The notes beneath the pieces were generated by a model, which made no database searches, was not told the origin of the DNA, and saw only the letters and a list, made by a program, of their open reading frames with translations. Made by a program: the position numbers and the translations under genes. 64,000 nucleotides of DNA. Source: Protea cynaroides (taxonomy: Eukaryota > Streptophyta > Magnoliopsida > Proteales > Proteaceae). This document shows, piece by piece, positions 47,659 through 59,388 of the stretch (positions within the stretch are counted from its first letter, which is position 1; the number at the start of each line of letters is the position of its first letter). The stretch lies in NCBI GenBank assembly GCA_028583415.1, contig CM053269.1, positions 74,118,435 through 74,182,434 on the forward strand, read 5' to 3'.

Positions 47659-48058
47659 AGGGGCTACCATTTTTTGCAGTCTTCCACAACAGAAGGTGAA
47701 TTACTTTCCAACCAGAGATTAGAGTTGAAAATCGAACGGTTATATCACATTTAATCATGAATTTACATGGATTCATTCCTACGATCCTTAGAATAAGCCA
47801 TGTGGCAGCTGATGAACTCACACTACATTGATAATCCATGCAGATGCAACTCATAATCTCAATATGCTGTCATTGTTTATTACTTTTCCTAAATCAAAGC
47901 TCCAAAGGGCAAAGCTTTAATTGAGGCGCCACTTCTCAGACCATTTCTCTTTTCTTCCCGAAACTTGGGCTTTGCCCCCCTCTCTCTCTCTCTCTCATCT
48001 GCTCTGCTCCGTCTGCATTGTTTTTGTTTCTCTTTAAGGAAGCTTTTTTATTGCTTTA

Positions 48059-48073
48059 ATGGCGGATTCTTGA
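48059..48073 (+). promoter_or_regulatory. Upstream mini-ORF in the cyclin leader
   Basis: ATGGCGGATTCTTGA (Met-Ala-Asp-Ser-stop) starts 59 bases before the cyclin ATG, in a different frame. If the transcript starts upstream, as the CT-rich leader at 47978-47998 suggests, this could lower initiation at the main start. No 5' end data are visible. Confidence 0.45.
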
Positions 48074-48117
48074 AACGTAAATTACCTGAGAACAAGAAGG
48101 TTGATATAGCAGTAGCT

Positions 48118-49583
48118 ATGGACTGCTTCACAAACCTTCTTTGTTCCGAAGAGTACAAACTCATCGACGAAGAAATCCAAAGTGATCCTCAACGGAAGCT
48201 GCAGCAGCTGTTCTTAGATGATTCTTGTGCCGATTACGCCATAGTTTCAAAACTTCTTGAGAAGGAGAACGAAATGATACCCAGAGACGATTATTTAGCC
48301 AGGCTTCAATCCGGAGGCCTCGATGTCTCTGCTCGTAATGACTCTGTTGATTGGATTTACAAGGTAGGGTTTTGATTTTTTTTGTTTGTTTTAGTTTGGT
48401 TGATCGAGTTTTTTTGATACAAATTCTATTGTGATTTCCGTGAAGGTTTATCGCTATTATAGCTTCGAACCATTGACTGCTTGTTTAGCTGTCAATTACT
48501 TGGATCGGTTCTTATCTGAGTATGAACTTCCGGTAAGTTATTATGAAATTTCAACTCTGAGCTTTCACTTCCATGTCTTCTTCACTGAAACTATAAATTC
48601 ATTTTTGCTCTAATTTATAGCGTGAGAGTAGCAATTGTAACACTACAGAACCATGGAAGTACCAGCTGTTGTCTGTGTCTTGCTTGTCTGTAGCAGCAAA
48701 AATGGAAGAAACCAGTGTTCCAATGTCTGTAGATTTACAGGTAAATCGATTAATCATCAGAACTACAAAGAAAGAAACCATTTGGGAGCTTCTGTTTACA
48801 GTTTTTTCAGTCCTGAAATGGGGCTTTAGTGTATTTGCAGGTTATTGAAGGAAATCTGATCTTTGAGCCGAAAACGATTCAGAGAATGGAGCTTCTCTTA
48901 CTATCAGTATTGAAGTGGAGGACTAATGCAGTTACTCCTTTGGCATTCATCGACTATTTCTTGCAGAGATTCACAAACCCAGAAATCCCAGACCTCAAAT
49001 CTGTGGTTTCTCGATCAGTAGAGCTTATTCTAACAGCAGCCAAAGGTATCTTTCTGTCTGAACATATCATCTGTTTCTTCAAAATGAACTTGAAATCATA
49101 AAAAAAGAGAGATTTTGATCGGTATTTGCTAATGGGCAGGTGTCGAATTCCTTGAATTCCGGCCATCAGAGATCGCATTTGCTGTTGCAATCTCCCTAGC
49201 TGGAGAAACCCAAATTATTGATTTGAACAACGCTTTTGATTCCTGTTCTTCCTCTCACATAAACAAGGTGTGATTAAATAAACGAAACCCACTTGTTTAA
49301 AGCTTTGTGATTTTTAATGGGTTTTGTTTCTGATACGCAGGAGAGAGTATTGAAGTGTTATGAGCTGATTCAAGAGGTGATGAACTCAAGGACTATTAGT
49401 CCTCCATTAAGTCCAGCTGGGGTCCTTGATGCAGCAAAGCTTCTTAGCTATAGCAGCAGCAATAATGGAACAACAGGTGGTGGGCTTCCTTCATCTGATT
49501 CTACTTTCGTTGATACTGGTGAGTCTGTTAATGTTTCACCTCCTAAGAGAAGAAGATTGAATCTTTTAATGGCGGAAGTATAG
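48118..49583 (+). CDS. D-type cyclin (CYCD2/4-like), six exons, 342 residues
   Basis: D-type cyclins partner CDKA and phosphorylate the retinoblastoma-related protein to permit the G1-S transition in the nucleus. Exons: 48118-48363, 48446-48532, 48621-48740, 48841-49045, 49140-49267, 49341-49583 (stop TAG). All junctions are GT-AG and phases close exactly. The Rb-binding LxCxE is LLCSE at residues 7-11. The cyclin box follows: SARNDSVDWIYK (end of exon 1), LAVNYLDRFLSEYELP (exon 2), LLSVSCLSVAAKMEET (exon 3) and TIQRMELLLLSVLKWR (exon 4). The C-terminal cyclin fold has FLEFRPSEIAFAVAISLAGE. The tail ends SPPKRRRLNLLMAEV, with a possible nuclear localisation signal. I chose ATG 48118 because the frame stays open further upstream but has no ATG there, and this start places LxCxE near the N-terminus as in the family. 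The subgroup follows YELP and FRPSEIA; CYCD1 is the alternative. Confidence 0.93.
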
Positions 49584-50239
49584 TACATGAAAAGAGGAGA
49601 AGATGAAGAACAGTAGAAGATGACTTTGACCTTAATGGGAATTTTCTTAAAAAAAAAAAGAAGAAAGAGAACAAAAGGGAGAGAGAAAGGAAAGAAAAAC
49701 TCATAAAAAGGATAGAGAGACAGGGAGAGATGGGAAAAAAGGATTCAACTTTGGAACTTTGGTTCTTCCTTCTCCATCCCTTTCCTTTTTCTTTTTTTTT
49801 TTTTTTTTTTTTGGGGGCATTATTAATCAGGATTCAGACTGAGTTCTCTGTTATGGATAATCAAATCATGAAAAATACTAAATTACTTAAATAGATTGAG
49901 GGTAATATCGTCATTGTTGTAGAACACATGGGTTTATCTTGTATAATTGCATGTTTTACTTGTGTACGTAAGAACAGTGAGCACTGGAGTTGCAGCAGCT
50001 GTAGCAGTTCAAGAGTTTTTTGATGGAGGCGCGTGTTAGGCAGCCCATCCATCTGACGCGCCGACCATGTCAGAGACTAACAATAGAGACTTTGGAGAGA
50101 GAGAGAGAGATAGAGAAGAGGGAGAACGAGAGAGAGGGGCCTTGAAGGTGAACAGGGCGCACCCTTGAGACTCCCAATTCTTCCAAAGGACATAAAGCAA
50201 ATGCAACGGTCAAAGACCCAATGGTCAGAAAGGCAAAGG

Positions 50240-50275
<36 letters not shown>

Positions 50276-50472
50276 TTATGTGATGTTTATGGGGAGTAGG
50301 AGAGAGAGGGAGACCAAAACAGAGATCAGTGGAGAGTTCCCAAAAAGAATTGAAATGATTTTGGAATTTTGTCATTTTCTTAGCTTTCTGGTTGAATTCC
50401 ATTTCTGGCTGCCAGCCAACCCTCCATCATTTTTCTCCTATCTTTTTCACTTCTTCCAAGTAGTTCCAACCA

Positions 50473-50509
<37 letters not shown>

Positions 50510-51560
50510 ATTCTCTCTCTGCTCACTCTTTCTCTCTCTAATCAATAAGACTAATCAATGAGTTAATAAGCAAGTTTTTTAATGAATGGGAGATGGGTTG
50601 ATTTAAGAGTAATGGACAGCTAGTTTCAGTGGGTCCCACAAAAATTTTATCTGGCTGTGATGGTCGCCATTGTTGAAAGGCAATCAATCACTATCATTGG
50701 ATTTGCTTTCTGTGTATAAGTTGACTTAATTTTAAAATTTTATTGGCTCATAGATCTGATTAGATGGATTTCTCTTCTGTGGGTGGCTCTCCGTGGGATC
50801 ATGAATCCAATATCTAAATATATTTGCTTTTTTTTCCAAAAAAATAAAAAATAAAAAAATAAAAAAAAATATATATTTATTTCTTTTTATTAATCATAAT
50901 AATGCTTGTACGTTTAATACTACAAGGCTGTCTTGTTTTTAACTTACTGTACGGTACATCTTAGTCCCTCCTGCTTTTATTGTCTTGTCATATACTGAGA
51001 GAGAGAGAAAGAGAGAGAGATTCTTAATATTATCAAACAATATCATTACTTAATTAAATGTGGGTTGACCCATTTAATGCTAGATACTTGCTCCACACTG
51101 CTTCCTATTTCTTATAATGATTCTATTGTGGGCCCACTATTTGATTTAGTTAATTAATACAGGATCAAGAGGAGACCCCAGCTTTCCGGGGTGAACGGGT
51201 TAAAAATTTTTTTTTTTTTTTTTTTTTTGGGGTGCTATATTCAACTTTTGGATATCTGGGTCTTTCATCTTTCAATGAATTTTAAACTTGAATTATATCA
51301 TATGATCCATTATGTATTAAAATATTTGTCTCATACGTTTTCACTTATAAATTAAGTTGACCACTAAATAACTCTACGTACACTACTCGTATCAAGGTAT
51401 GTTACTAGTCGTATCAGATCCCATACTTGCTTGAAACATCGTCTGCATAGCCTTTGTTGGTATAAAGATACCTTTGTAGCTGATTCGTATAAAGACTCGG
51501 TGCTTGCAAGGTGCTTGCAACATACGAAGGACTGCACCCCACCTTTGGCAATACCATCAC
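49584..51560. other. Cyclin 3' flank and intergenic DNA with GA/TC microsatellites
   Basis: A- and GA-rich sequence follows the stop, with a T run at 49792-49812. GA runs lie at 50094-50110 and 50239-50270, and a TC run at 50477-50507. The last two are complementary and could pair. A/T homopolymers lie near 50830-50870 and 51210-51228. No gene is supported. Confidence 0.55.
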
Positions 51561-51569
51561 TAGGGAAAT

Positions 51570-52440
51570 GACCCAACTTTAATTAAACCGAAAACAAGGT
51601 TGACCCTGGGCATCCCAAGTCACCTCCCTTAAGAAATAAGCTGGACCACCATTCCAAAAGCTAGAAGCTTGGTACTGAGTCGTGGAACGAGATAGAACAT
51701 CAGCAACCATGTTAACTTCATGTACACATTGCATTACACGCCATGTACATGCTAGAGAAAAGGGGATCAGGTTCACCCAATCCTGCCGGCGCCACCACAG
51801 AATCCTCCTATTCAACAGCCCTTCCACCACTTAAGCTGAATCACTCTATCTATAATTGCAAGATCCCATTATCCTTCGCAAAGCGAAGCATCTTGCAAGT
51901 CCCAAGCAATGTCGTGAAGTACATGTGGAAGCGATGGAGCAAAACCATCGAAACACACCTTATTCCGCCATAACCACAGTCATCGAGCAATCAGGATCAA
52001 CCCAGACATCCAAAGATCCTTTAAACTCACCATCAATTTCTTTCTCTTCCACCATGAAAACAGAAGCTTAGTTGAAGTAAAACTGATCTATATCTGCTTA
52101 AAAAAACCAGAAAGTGGTTCCAAACTTGGACAAAAAAATCAAGGACAGGAACAAGGGGTTACTCAAACATTCGTTCCACACAAAAAAAACACTGAGATGC
52201 CAATGGGATCTCCTTCTGCATAATCCTATCATCTGTCAAAACAATCGAGAAACACCATCTCCAAGCAAACAAAGACCATCTCAATGCTATATGATCGCCC
52301 CACACTGTTGAAGACCAAGATGTGGATGGACGATTTGGTTGCAATTCCTTCCAAGCCGAACTCACCTAGAACAAGCTAGACTTTGAATCAATCAGCACAA
52401 CCTATCCTCCACCTCAGATTCCTTCCGAAAGGAGAATCTC
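51570..52440 (-). mobile_element. LINE 3' fragment: zinc-binding RT-associated domain and RNase H
   Basis: The - strand reads, from 52365, a zf-RVT-type stretch (SLFAWRWCFSIVLTDDRI, then LASQCFFC). An RNase H-like region follows at about 52000-51590 (NKVCFDGFAPSLPHVLHDIA in shifted frames, then VHEVNMVADVLSRS). Stops and frameshifts are present. The endonuclease and RT core are absent, which is the usual 5' truncation of a LINE copy. Confidence 0.72.
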
Positions 52441-53337
52441 CCTAGCAACGGGGCAACTCTCAATTTCTATCAATAATGTACTAGGGCACCAAAAGGGTTT
52501 AAATCATTCCATATTTAGTTATTAATTTACACTTATTTTGCATGCAAATCTTTATTATTTGAAAAATAAAATAAAATTTATGTCTAATATGATAAGAAAT
52601 TTAGATAATTTATACAATCATAATTGTATTCTAGCCATGAAAATTTCTGTTTAATTTCCCTTGTAACCAAACTAAGCTTCAATATTAGCATTGAACTCTT
52701 GTTAGGTTCACAAAGGGGTATCTTCGTTGTCAAGAATTGTAATAACGAAACTAGGGCAAAAAAATTTCTAGATGGCCATGTTTGGACGAGCATATGATAA
52801 ATTTGCTACATGAAAGAGTGATTTTGTTTGTCGGATGTAAAGGAAAACGTTTTAAATTAACCACATGTAAAATTTCAAATTCAAATTCAATCATTAATCT
52901 GACCTTGTAATCATTAATTAACTATTTTTATGTCACTTTATTTTAATTGCCATTTGACAAACTCCTTTGGCTTAAACTTTACAAGTGATCACATGAGATA
53001 TAAGAGTCCATCAATCCACAAATTTGGGTCCTTTGCGACATGGTCTTTACCAAAAAAAAAAAAAAAATGGCAACATGGTACAAAGTGATATTTCTCTAGA
53101 AAAAAAACCGAACTAAAACAAGACAAGGCCAAATGTTTTATGTACGGGCCATGCATGGTGCACGGCTCGACAGTCACACTTGAAATCTTCGGATGGATAA
53201 AAAAAAGCTCTTAAAATACCCAAAGAGAGAGAGAAAAAAAAAATCCTCCCCTTTAAAACCAACTGTACGATTAGGGGAATCAAAATTGGAAACCAACTTC
53301 AAACCAACCCGGATCAAACCAAAACCTTATTCGACTG
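52441..53337. other. Intergenic DNA without recognisable features
   Basis: AT-rich sequence with short A runs (53050, 53230). No gene or repeat termini were seen. Confidence 0.45.
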
Positions 53338-53579
53338 GGATCCGCATCCTCTCCTCTCAGTGGTCTGGGAGGACAGTGACAATCTATCCCGGTTAGTTGC
53401 CACATGGCTCTCGGTGAATCCGAGACCCATGTCCGAGTCGACATCCAACCGACAAGCCAAGCCGACAGAAGGTGTCGGCTCGGACGTGGGTCTTGGATTC
53501 ATCGAGAGCCACGTGACAACCATCTAGGATAGGTTGCCATTGTCCTCCCAGAACCACTGGGAGAAGACGATTTAAATCC
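53338..53579. mobile_element. Foldback MITE with 9-bp duplication (Mutator-like), 242 bases
   Basis: It is a near-perfect palindrome. CAGTGGTCTGGGAGGAC and GGCTCTCGGTGAATCCGAGA on the left are mirrored by GTCCTCCCAGAACCACTG and the complement of GGCTCTCGATGAATCCAAGA on the right. The flanks ATTCGACTG (53329-53337) and ATTGGACTG (53580-53588) differ at one base. It belongs to the same design class as 13594-13820. Confidence 0.8.
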
Positions 53580-53704
53580 ATTGGACTGGATTTGCATTAT
53601 GTATTTAAAAGCAAATGAAAAACTGAAATCAAACCAGACCAATCATTAAATTCAAACCAAACCAGCTTGATAATGGACTGATAAAAGTCCATATTAAGCC
53701 AACA

Positions 53705-53706
<2 letters not shown>

Positions 53707-53776
<70 letters not shown>
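53707..53776. repeat. AT microsatellite (35 units)
   Basis: An uninterrupted AT run of 70 bases. A shorter TA run lies at 53850-53864. Confidence 0.97.
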
Positions 53777-53780
<4 letters not shown>

Positions 53781-54276
53781 GAAACCAACACCAAAACCAA
53801 ACCAACCTGACAATAGCCCTATAGAGCCCATTAATTTAATTTTTTTGCTACATATATATATATAGGAAACTGAAACCAAACCTGTAACAAACCAATAAGA
53901 ATACTAAATTAATCCATTAACTAATGTGTACATTGCAACTCATCGAATGTGACCTTACAAGAAAAGTCAGTATCTAAATTCACGTGTTTTCTTCAAAGAA
54001 GAATAGAGAGATTAAAGTCGCAGGTTGAACAGAGAGAAAATCCACCGTTCAAACTATACATAATAATATAATACTGTTATTGAAGCTCGGCTTCCATCTT
54101 GTCTTCGGATTGATTGGATCATTCAAGAAACCATAAATTGGACATCAAGAATATTTCTAATTACGGTATCCAATTTTTTAAGATGTTTTTAGTTCTTTTA
54201 AGTTATGAAACACATCCTAATATAATACACAGTTATGAAACTTTTTTTTGAGATGTTTGCAGTTTGAAATATCAAG

Positions 54277-54735
54277 TTAGGCATCGAATTTGTCCCCAGG
54301 ATCAAAACCCGACCTCTCCTGTCTAACTTCCTCATTTCTTGCAGGCATCATCTAACTCAGAAAAAGACTGCACAATTTCCAATGTCAACACATCTCAAGG
54401 TGTCAAAAAATTTGGCACTTCTTTTCCTCTACCCCAACATACCCCCTACCTAATTTTTCATGGTTGAATATATAGAATCTTTTAAAGAATAAAATAGTGA
54501 TTTGATATAAATGTTGAAAAGCTATCTGGCTTAAGAAAAATTATGAGAATCACATGCCAAAAGGGTAAAATCGTAAATTAAGTATAGAATTATTATATCA
54601 ATCCATCCTATTCCATGCCAACCTTTTCTTGTATCTCTTGTGTTAAATGATATGATAAAGATTCTCTCCCGTCATGAAAATTTTCCCTTGCCATCCATTT
54701 ACCTATTGCTCCATTTGTTTTAATGTAAAATTCTT
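54277..54735. repeat. Direct repeat copy 1 (about 460 bases)
   Basis: It begins TTAGGCATCGAATTTG and shares long blocks with 55828-56287, for example TAAATGTTGAAAAGCTATC and CAAAAGGGTAAAATCGTAAA. The copies look roughly 85% alike by eye. The identity of the repeat is unknown, and no coding sequence is seen. Confidence 0.85.
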
Positions 54736-54934
54736 GGACGACCAACAACCACCACCTCAGAGATCGAAATACCCCCATCTGCCTTAAATCGGGGTGTTAC
54801 TGTGTTGTTGATTGTTGTGATTTCAATTCGTACCTCGATTATTTTGAGTCATGCATCAATTTAGCACGAAATGCTGGCGTAGATTCTACTCTCTTGTTCA
54901 TAGAATATTTTTCTATTGTTATAACTAGCAGGTA

Positions 54935-55095
54935 AACGTTCGCTTGGTCAAATGGTTAGCCTCTTGCTTGATAAAGTAGGATCTGCGAGGAGGTCTCAAA
55001 TTCGAGTTTGAGTCTCCTCCCTTCCATCCATTCCCTTCCCCAACCCAGTAGTTTAACCTAGATTCTAGAACCCATAAAAAAATGACAGAAAAGAA
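54935..55095 (+). mobile_element. Possible tRNA-derived SINE
   Basis: A box-A-like TTGGTCAAATGGTTAGCCTC is followed about 35 bases later by a box-B-like AAATTCGAGTTTGAGTC and CCTCCC. The segment ends in an A-rich tail (55075-55083). This is the layout of plant tRNA-derived SINEs, but I could not confirm a target duplication. Confidence 0.45.
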
Positions 55096-55158
55096 AGATA
55101 TGAATTTTAAGGCATTAAAAATGCTTTATTTAGGATATATTAGAATGTAACTTAAGAC

Positions 55159-55454
55159 CTATGACAAAAAAAAGTTTTCACTCATCATTGTTGTTACAAA
55201 ACTGTTATGCTTTGGTGAAAGAAGTATGTAATCAATTTCAACCCCACTTGAAACCATATATTCACATTTCTTCACTGCATCACTCACATTTGTCCGTTTG
55301 TTGTGTTCAGTGACTGCAAATTCACTAATCTGAATAGTTTTTGGACTATTCACATCTTTGAAGGGATGCCATCCTCCCACGTATGAGCAGCTGAAGCATT
55401 TTACAGAAGAAGCAAACAAGAAACAAGAACAATTAAGACATACTGGGAAGCCAT
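55159..55454 (-). pseudogene. Phytocystatin (cysteine protease inhibitor) pseudogene
   Basis: Cystatins block papain-type proteases. On the - strand an ATG at 55454 opens a signal-peptide-like MASQYVLIVLVSCLLLL, followed at once by TAA. One base out of frame, the mature part continues: VGGWHPFKDVNSPK with the N-terminal Gly-Gly, then ISEFAVTEHNK (the plant cystatin LARFAV-type helix). A weak YMVSSG follows where QVVSG is expected. The C-terminal strand and Trp hairpin are unrecognisable, and the ORF ends at 55159. The stop, the frameshift and the lost loop show it is inactive. The ancestral protein would be about 110-120 residues, CPI5-like. No intron is visible. Confidence 0.75.
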
Positions 55455-55827
55455 AATTTATATAATTTTTTTGACACTTGATAACTTGATTTGTTGGATT
55501 TATGTAGTTGTAGTGTTTAATGCCGCCTCTCTGCAGAACTGGGTAAGGCCGCCTTACGTAAGTAAATTGTCAAAATTAGGTCTAAATCGAAAACTAAAAC
55601 CGAAATCGCTAGATAGAAAATCTAAGATTCTCCCACTTATGAAAGATAATAACACTACCTAAATATAGGATACATTTATTTACAAAGGACACATGACCTG
55701 GAAATCTCACGTTGTCCCCGTTGTAACAATTTAAAGCAATAGTCATTTTTCTATAATTAGAAGCATTTAAAGACATTAAATATAAAAAAAAAGACTGAAT
55801 TTTATGACTATTTACACAAATATTAAT

Positions 55828-56287
55828 TTAGGCATCGAATTTGCCCCCAGGCCCAAGACCTGACCTCTCCTTTCTACCTTCCTCATTTCTTGTGGACACC
55901 ATCCAACTCAAAAAAAGACTACACAATTTCCAACGTCAACACCTCTCAAGGTGTCAAAAAAAATTTGGCACTTCATTTTCTTTGCCCCAACCTAACTCCA
56001 ACCTAATCTTTCATATATAGTTGAATATATAGAATATTCTAAAGGGTAAAATAATGATTTCATATAAATGTTGAAAAGCTATCCGGCCTAAGGAAAATTA
56101 TTATAATCACATGTCAAAAGGGTAAAATCGTAAATTAAGTAAAGGATTATTCCATCAATCCACCCTATTTTATGCCAATTTTTTCTTTTATCTCTGGTGT
56201 TAAATGATAAAGATTCTCTCTCGTCATGAAATCTTTCTCTTGCTATCCATTTATCTATTGCTCCATTTGTTTTGATATAAAATTTTA
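55828..56287. repeat. Direct repeat copy 2 (about 460 bases)
   Basis: It pairs with 54277-54735 in the same orientation, at an offset of 1,551 bases. The cystatin pseudogene and the SINE-like segment lie between the copies. Confidence 0.85.
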
Positions 56288-57773
56288 TGTTATATGTAAA
56301 AAAAAATTTCATTGTAGAGCGATGGAAAAGGAACTTCAAATTTCTTTTACCTACTGGAAATAAATTTTGAATTTTTTTTTTACATATAAAATATTACACG
56401 TAAAATTTGATGGTAAAATCATAAAATTTTACGGCAAAACAAACAGAACTTATGCTTGTGAAAATCAAATATTTTGGGCATGAAAGGAGCAAAAAAGAAA
56501 AGATTATGATTGAGAACCAGGGAATCCACATTAGTTGCATACGACCATAGATGATGCTAGACAGAGGGCATCGTCGCTTGCCAAAACCTATCACACAACA
56601 AACTGGAATGCCTGCATATAATTACAGGGGAAATACTGAAATTGGATATGGTCAGAAGGAGATGGAATCAGTGAAGGGAGATTTGTTCAACCACCACAAT
56701 GATTATAGGGTTGTGATTGGTGAAATTGGGTTGAATCTGGTTTTGTATGGGCTCCTTATAAATTATAACAAGATATTGACTAATCTTTTGATTGATTTCA
56801 AGGGCAAACATAAATACCCTAATGTTTAAAGCGGCATTATACACATAAATGAATAGTTCATTCTCTTATTCTAGATATTGAGAGAGAGAGAGAGAGAGAG
56901 AGATGGATGTTTGATATGTGAATTCTTTTTCGATGATGGAGAAATATTGGAGAGAGGCGATTGGGAGGAGAGATAAGGAAACCAGTCGGAGATATGACTG
57001 TCGCATTGCCCACTACTTCTGCCTACCTTACTAAGGATTCGAAGCACCGATTTAATTATATCATGGAGAGAAACAAAAAGTTGGAAGAGAAACAATCAAG
57101 AACAGTAAACTTTAATCAAAATTTTCTTTTAGGATTTGAAATTTGAGTGTTGTTCTGGGAAAATTTATTATTTAGATTACATATTCAATGATTTGTTATT
57201 ATTTCAAATTTTAATAATATTTATTAATTTATCAATTTCAAACTTCAATGGTGTTCAATGGTGAGTACAATGTCTGCTACAATTCTCTTGTGATTCAATG
57301 GGAAAATCTGCTCAATATTCTGAATCAACGACCATTAAGATAAGTAGCGTAAAGGTGGAAGTTAAGCTCATCAAATGCAAATGTTGTCATAAGAATTCAT
57401 GCTGATCTTCTGAGGTGGGACTTAATTTGCAAATGATAAGAGGGGTAAGTATAAAAATGCCGAAACTTAGGATATGAGGAGACCATTTCGGTGTCTAAGT
57501 CAGATTCAAGCTATAACAGTGTACAAATAAAAAAAATTCGTTTAATCTCCTTGATTAATGGCTATCAATAGTCCAATTACGCCATGTACTTGAAGCGTCT
57601 CCTTTAGAATGCTTGGCACGCATGTAGATGCATCCTAACTCGTTTGATAGACGATTGACGGACTAGGCAATAGGAGAGGATTTTTACCATCCCTACAAGA
57701 AGGGAAAATAAAACTAAAAAATCAGATTCGAGAAAGCGGGAAGGTATTAAAAAGAGACTAGGGTCATGCCAGT

Positions 57774-57776
<3 letters not shown>
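56288..57776. other. Intergenic DNA, no supported gene
   Basis: An 88-codon-scale open stretch at 56551-56829 (+) has no features I recognise. A GA run lies at 56879-56902. Otherwise AT-rich. Confidence 0.4.

Positions 57777-57822
<46 letters not shown>
57777..57822. repeat. GA microsatellite
   Basis: About 22 GA units, ending in GGGAGAGAGG. Confidence 0.95.
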
Positions 57823-57829
<7 letters not shown>

Positions 57830-57869
57830 GAAAATTAAAAAAATAAAAACACAAAGGTCACACAATGTG

Positions 57870-58335
57870 TTTTTTTTTTGGGTAAATAGATATTTTATAG
57901 AAGAGAACACAACAAGTTACCCCCACAAACACGGAAGCCAAGGACACGAAACACAGGCCCCAAAGAATACCACAGAACAAGAAATACACAACCAGCAAGG
58001 AAGAGCACCCCAAGATGACCTAGACAACTCAATTTACATCAAACTTCCAATTAGCTTTTAAGAACCAAATTCTGGCCGAGGAATTTGACCCTTTACAATG
58101 TAAATTATTGATCTTAACTTGGATATCTCTGATGATAATATCTCTAATCCTTTCCCTGCTCCTTGATTTAGAGGTAAAAATCCTTCTATTGCGCTCCTAC
58201 CAAATATGATAAATAGAAGAATGAAAGGCTAATTTCCCAATCATCTCAAAGCATCGATCCCTTTCGAATATATGAGTGTTGTCGTTGGATTTTACCTGAT
58301 GCTTTAGATGATGCCACTTGTAATAGAAGATCAAC
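57870..58335 (-). mobile_element. LINE 3' end fragment with poly(A)
   Basis: The - strand reads a C-terminal LINE tail (HIW-ERNRRIFTSKSRSRERI, then VKINNLHCKGSNSSARIWF) near 58210-58070. A 3' UTR follows and ends in a poly(A), seen as T9 at 57871-57879 on the + strand. The copy is 5'-truncated. Confidence 0.7.
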
Positions 58336-59037
58336 AACACGCAGTGAGGTGGTCGGATTTTAACCATGTTGCCACTCTGATGTCTAAGTCAGTATAGAAC
58401 TATGACAAACAAATGAAATCCAGTCAAATGAGACCCGAATTCCTTATAGAGCAGAGACTGAGGTGCTTCGTATTGAAGAAGATCACCTTCCAGGTAGAGA
58501 ATTCTAAAATGTGAAGGCAAAATAACAAAATGGCTTAGATTGAGCGTACGTTTCTTCTTGTTACTTCTTTCCATTATAGCCGATGAAGAAAATATTATCT
58601 TCTCTCTTAGTTTTCCAGGCTATTTGCCACATTCAGACATTATCGCCTATAGGTCTCTTTCAGGACAATCGGCATGACCCGTTTGTCCATTCGTGGCGAT
58701 CAATAGACTCCCCATGTGGTTGCAGGTGTGGGGTGCCGCTTCTGTGGACAATCTTAGGGCCCTCTGGGGGCCTCCTTGTCATCTTAGTCACCATGCCTAT
58801 TTAATGTGGATGATTTTTCAATTCGTCAAATCAAGTCGGCATATCACATTGTGGGATGTACATTCCCTTTGTTTTGTTGATACTGATAGCATGACTTGTA
58901 TTTATTGTGCATGACTTGCATTTATTGTACATGCTAGGTATTTATTGCGATTTACCCCCTCCATGTCAAACTGATTTGGGTACACTCTTTCGGCGATCAT
59001 GTTACCGTTGGCTAGTGGGTCCCTCCTAGTGAGCATC
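58336..59037. other. Intergenic DNA flanking the chromovirus
   Basis: No supported gene. A tandem of GCATGACTTG-TATTTATTG-type text lies at 58888-58950 (three short copies). The base quintet before the LTR is GCATC. Confidence 0.4.
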
Positions 59038-59338
59038 TGATGGAGAGAATGAGTTTCAAGCAGGATTTACTCAAGAACAAGAAGAGAAAACATTACAGGC
59101 TGGCTAATTCGAGGTTAGCCTCCTCCTTAACAGACAAACAAAGAAGACAAACAAGAAAATTATTATCTCTAGCACTACCCCTACTGTCTATTTATAATAG
59201 TTCCTTAACCACCTTTTCTGTTAGTTACACTGTTATATGTTTATTACATAATCTTGTAATCTTGTTGGCTCTCTTCTTTCCCTCCTTCCTCTTCTCGGTT
59301 CACGTTGGAACTCTCTCCCTAAATCCATGTTTGTAACA
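59038..59338 (-). repeat. 3' LTR of the chromovirus (301 bases)
   Basis: In + orientation it runs from TGATGGAGAG to TTTGTAACA, so the element-sense ends are TGTTAC and CCATCA. On its inner side, 59339-59353 reads as a purine-rich AGGGGATAGCAA on the - strand, which is the polypurine tract. Confidence 0.88.
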
Positions 59339-59388
59339 TTGCTATCCCCTGAAAAAACAACCTTGTCCTCAAGGTTGAAGTGAGGGAA

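Noticed and set aside
47965..48117. N-terminal extension of the cyclin from 47965
   Set aside because: The codon at 47965 is TTG. The extension is a CT-repeat translation, and the family N-terminus with LxCxE fits ATG 48118.
50510..50545. miR156-like sequence GAAAGAGTGAGCA on the - strand
   Set aside because: Only a short core matches, and no paired arm or star sequence forms a precursor nearby. It sits in a GA/TC-rich area where such matches are expected.
54277..56287. Direct repeats as LTRs of one retrotransposon
   Set aside because: The repeats lack TG...CA ends, a primer-binding site and a polypurine tract. The DNA between holds a cystatin pseudogene, with no gag or pol.
56551..56829. 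92-codon ORF (+) as a possible small gene
   Set aside because: No recognisable domain, no splice or promoter support, and the surrounding DNA is AT-rich non-coding.
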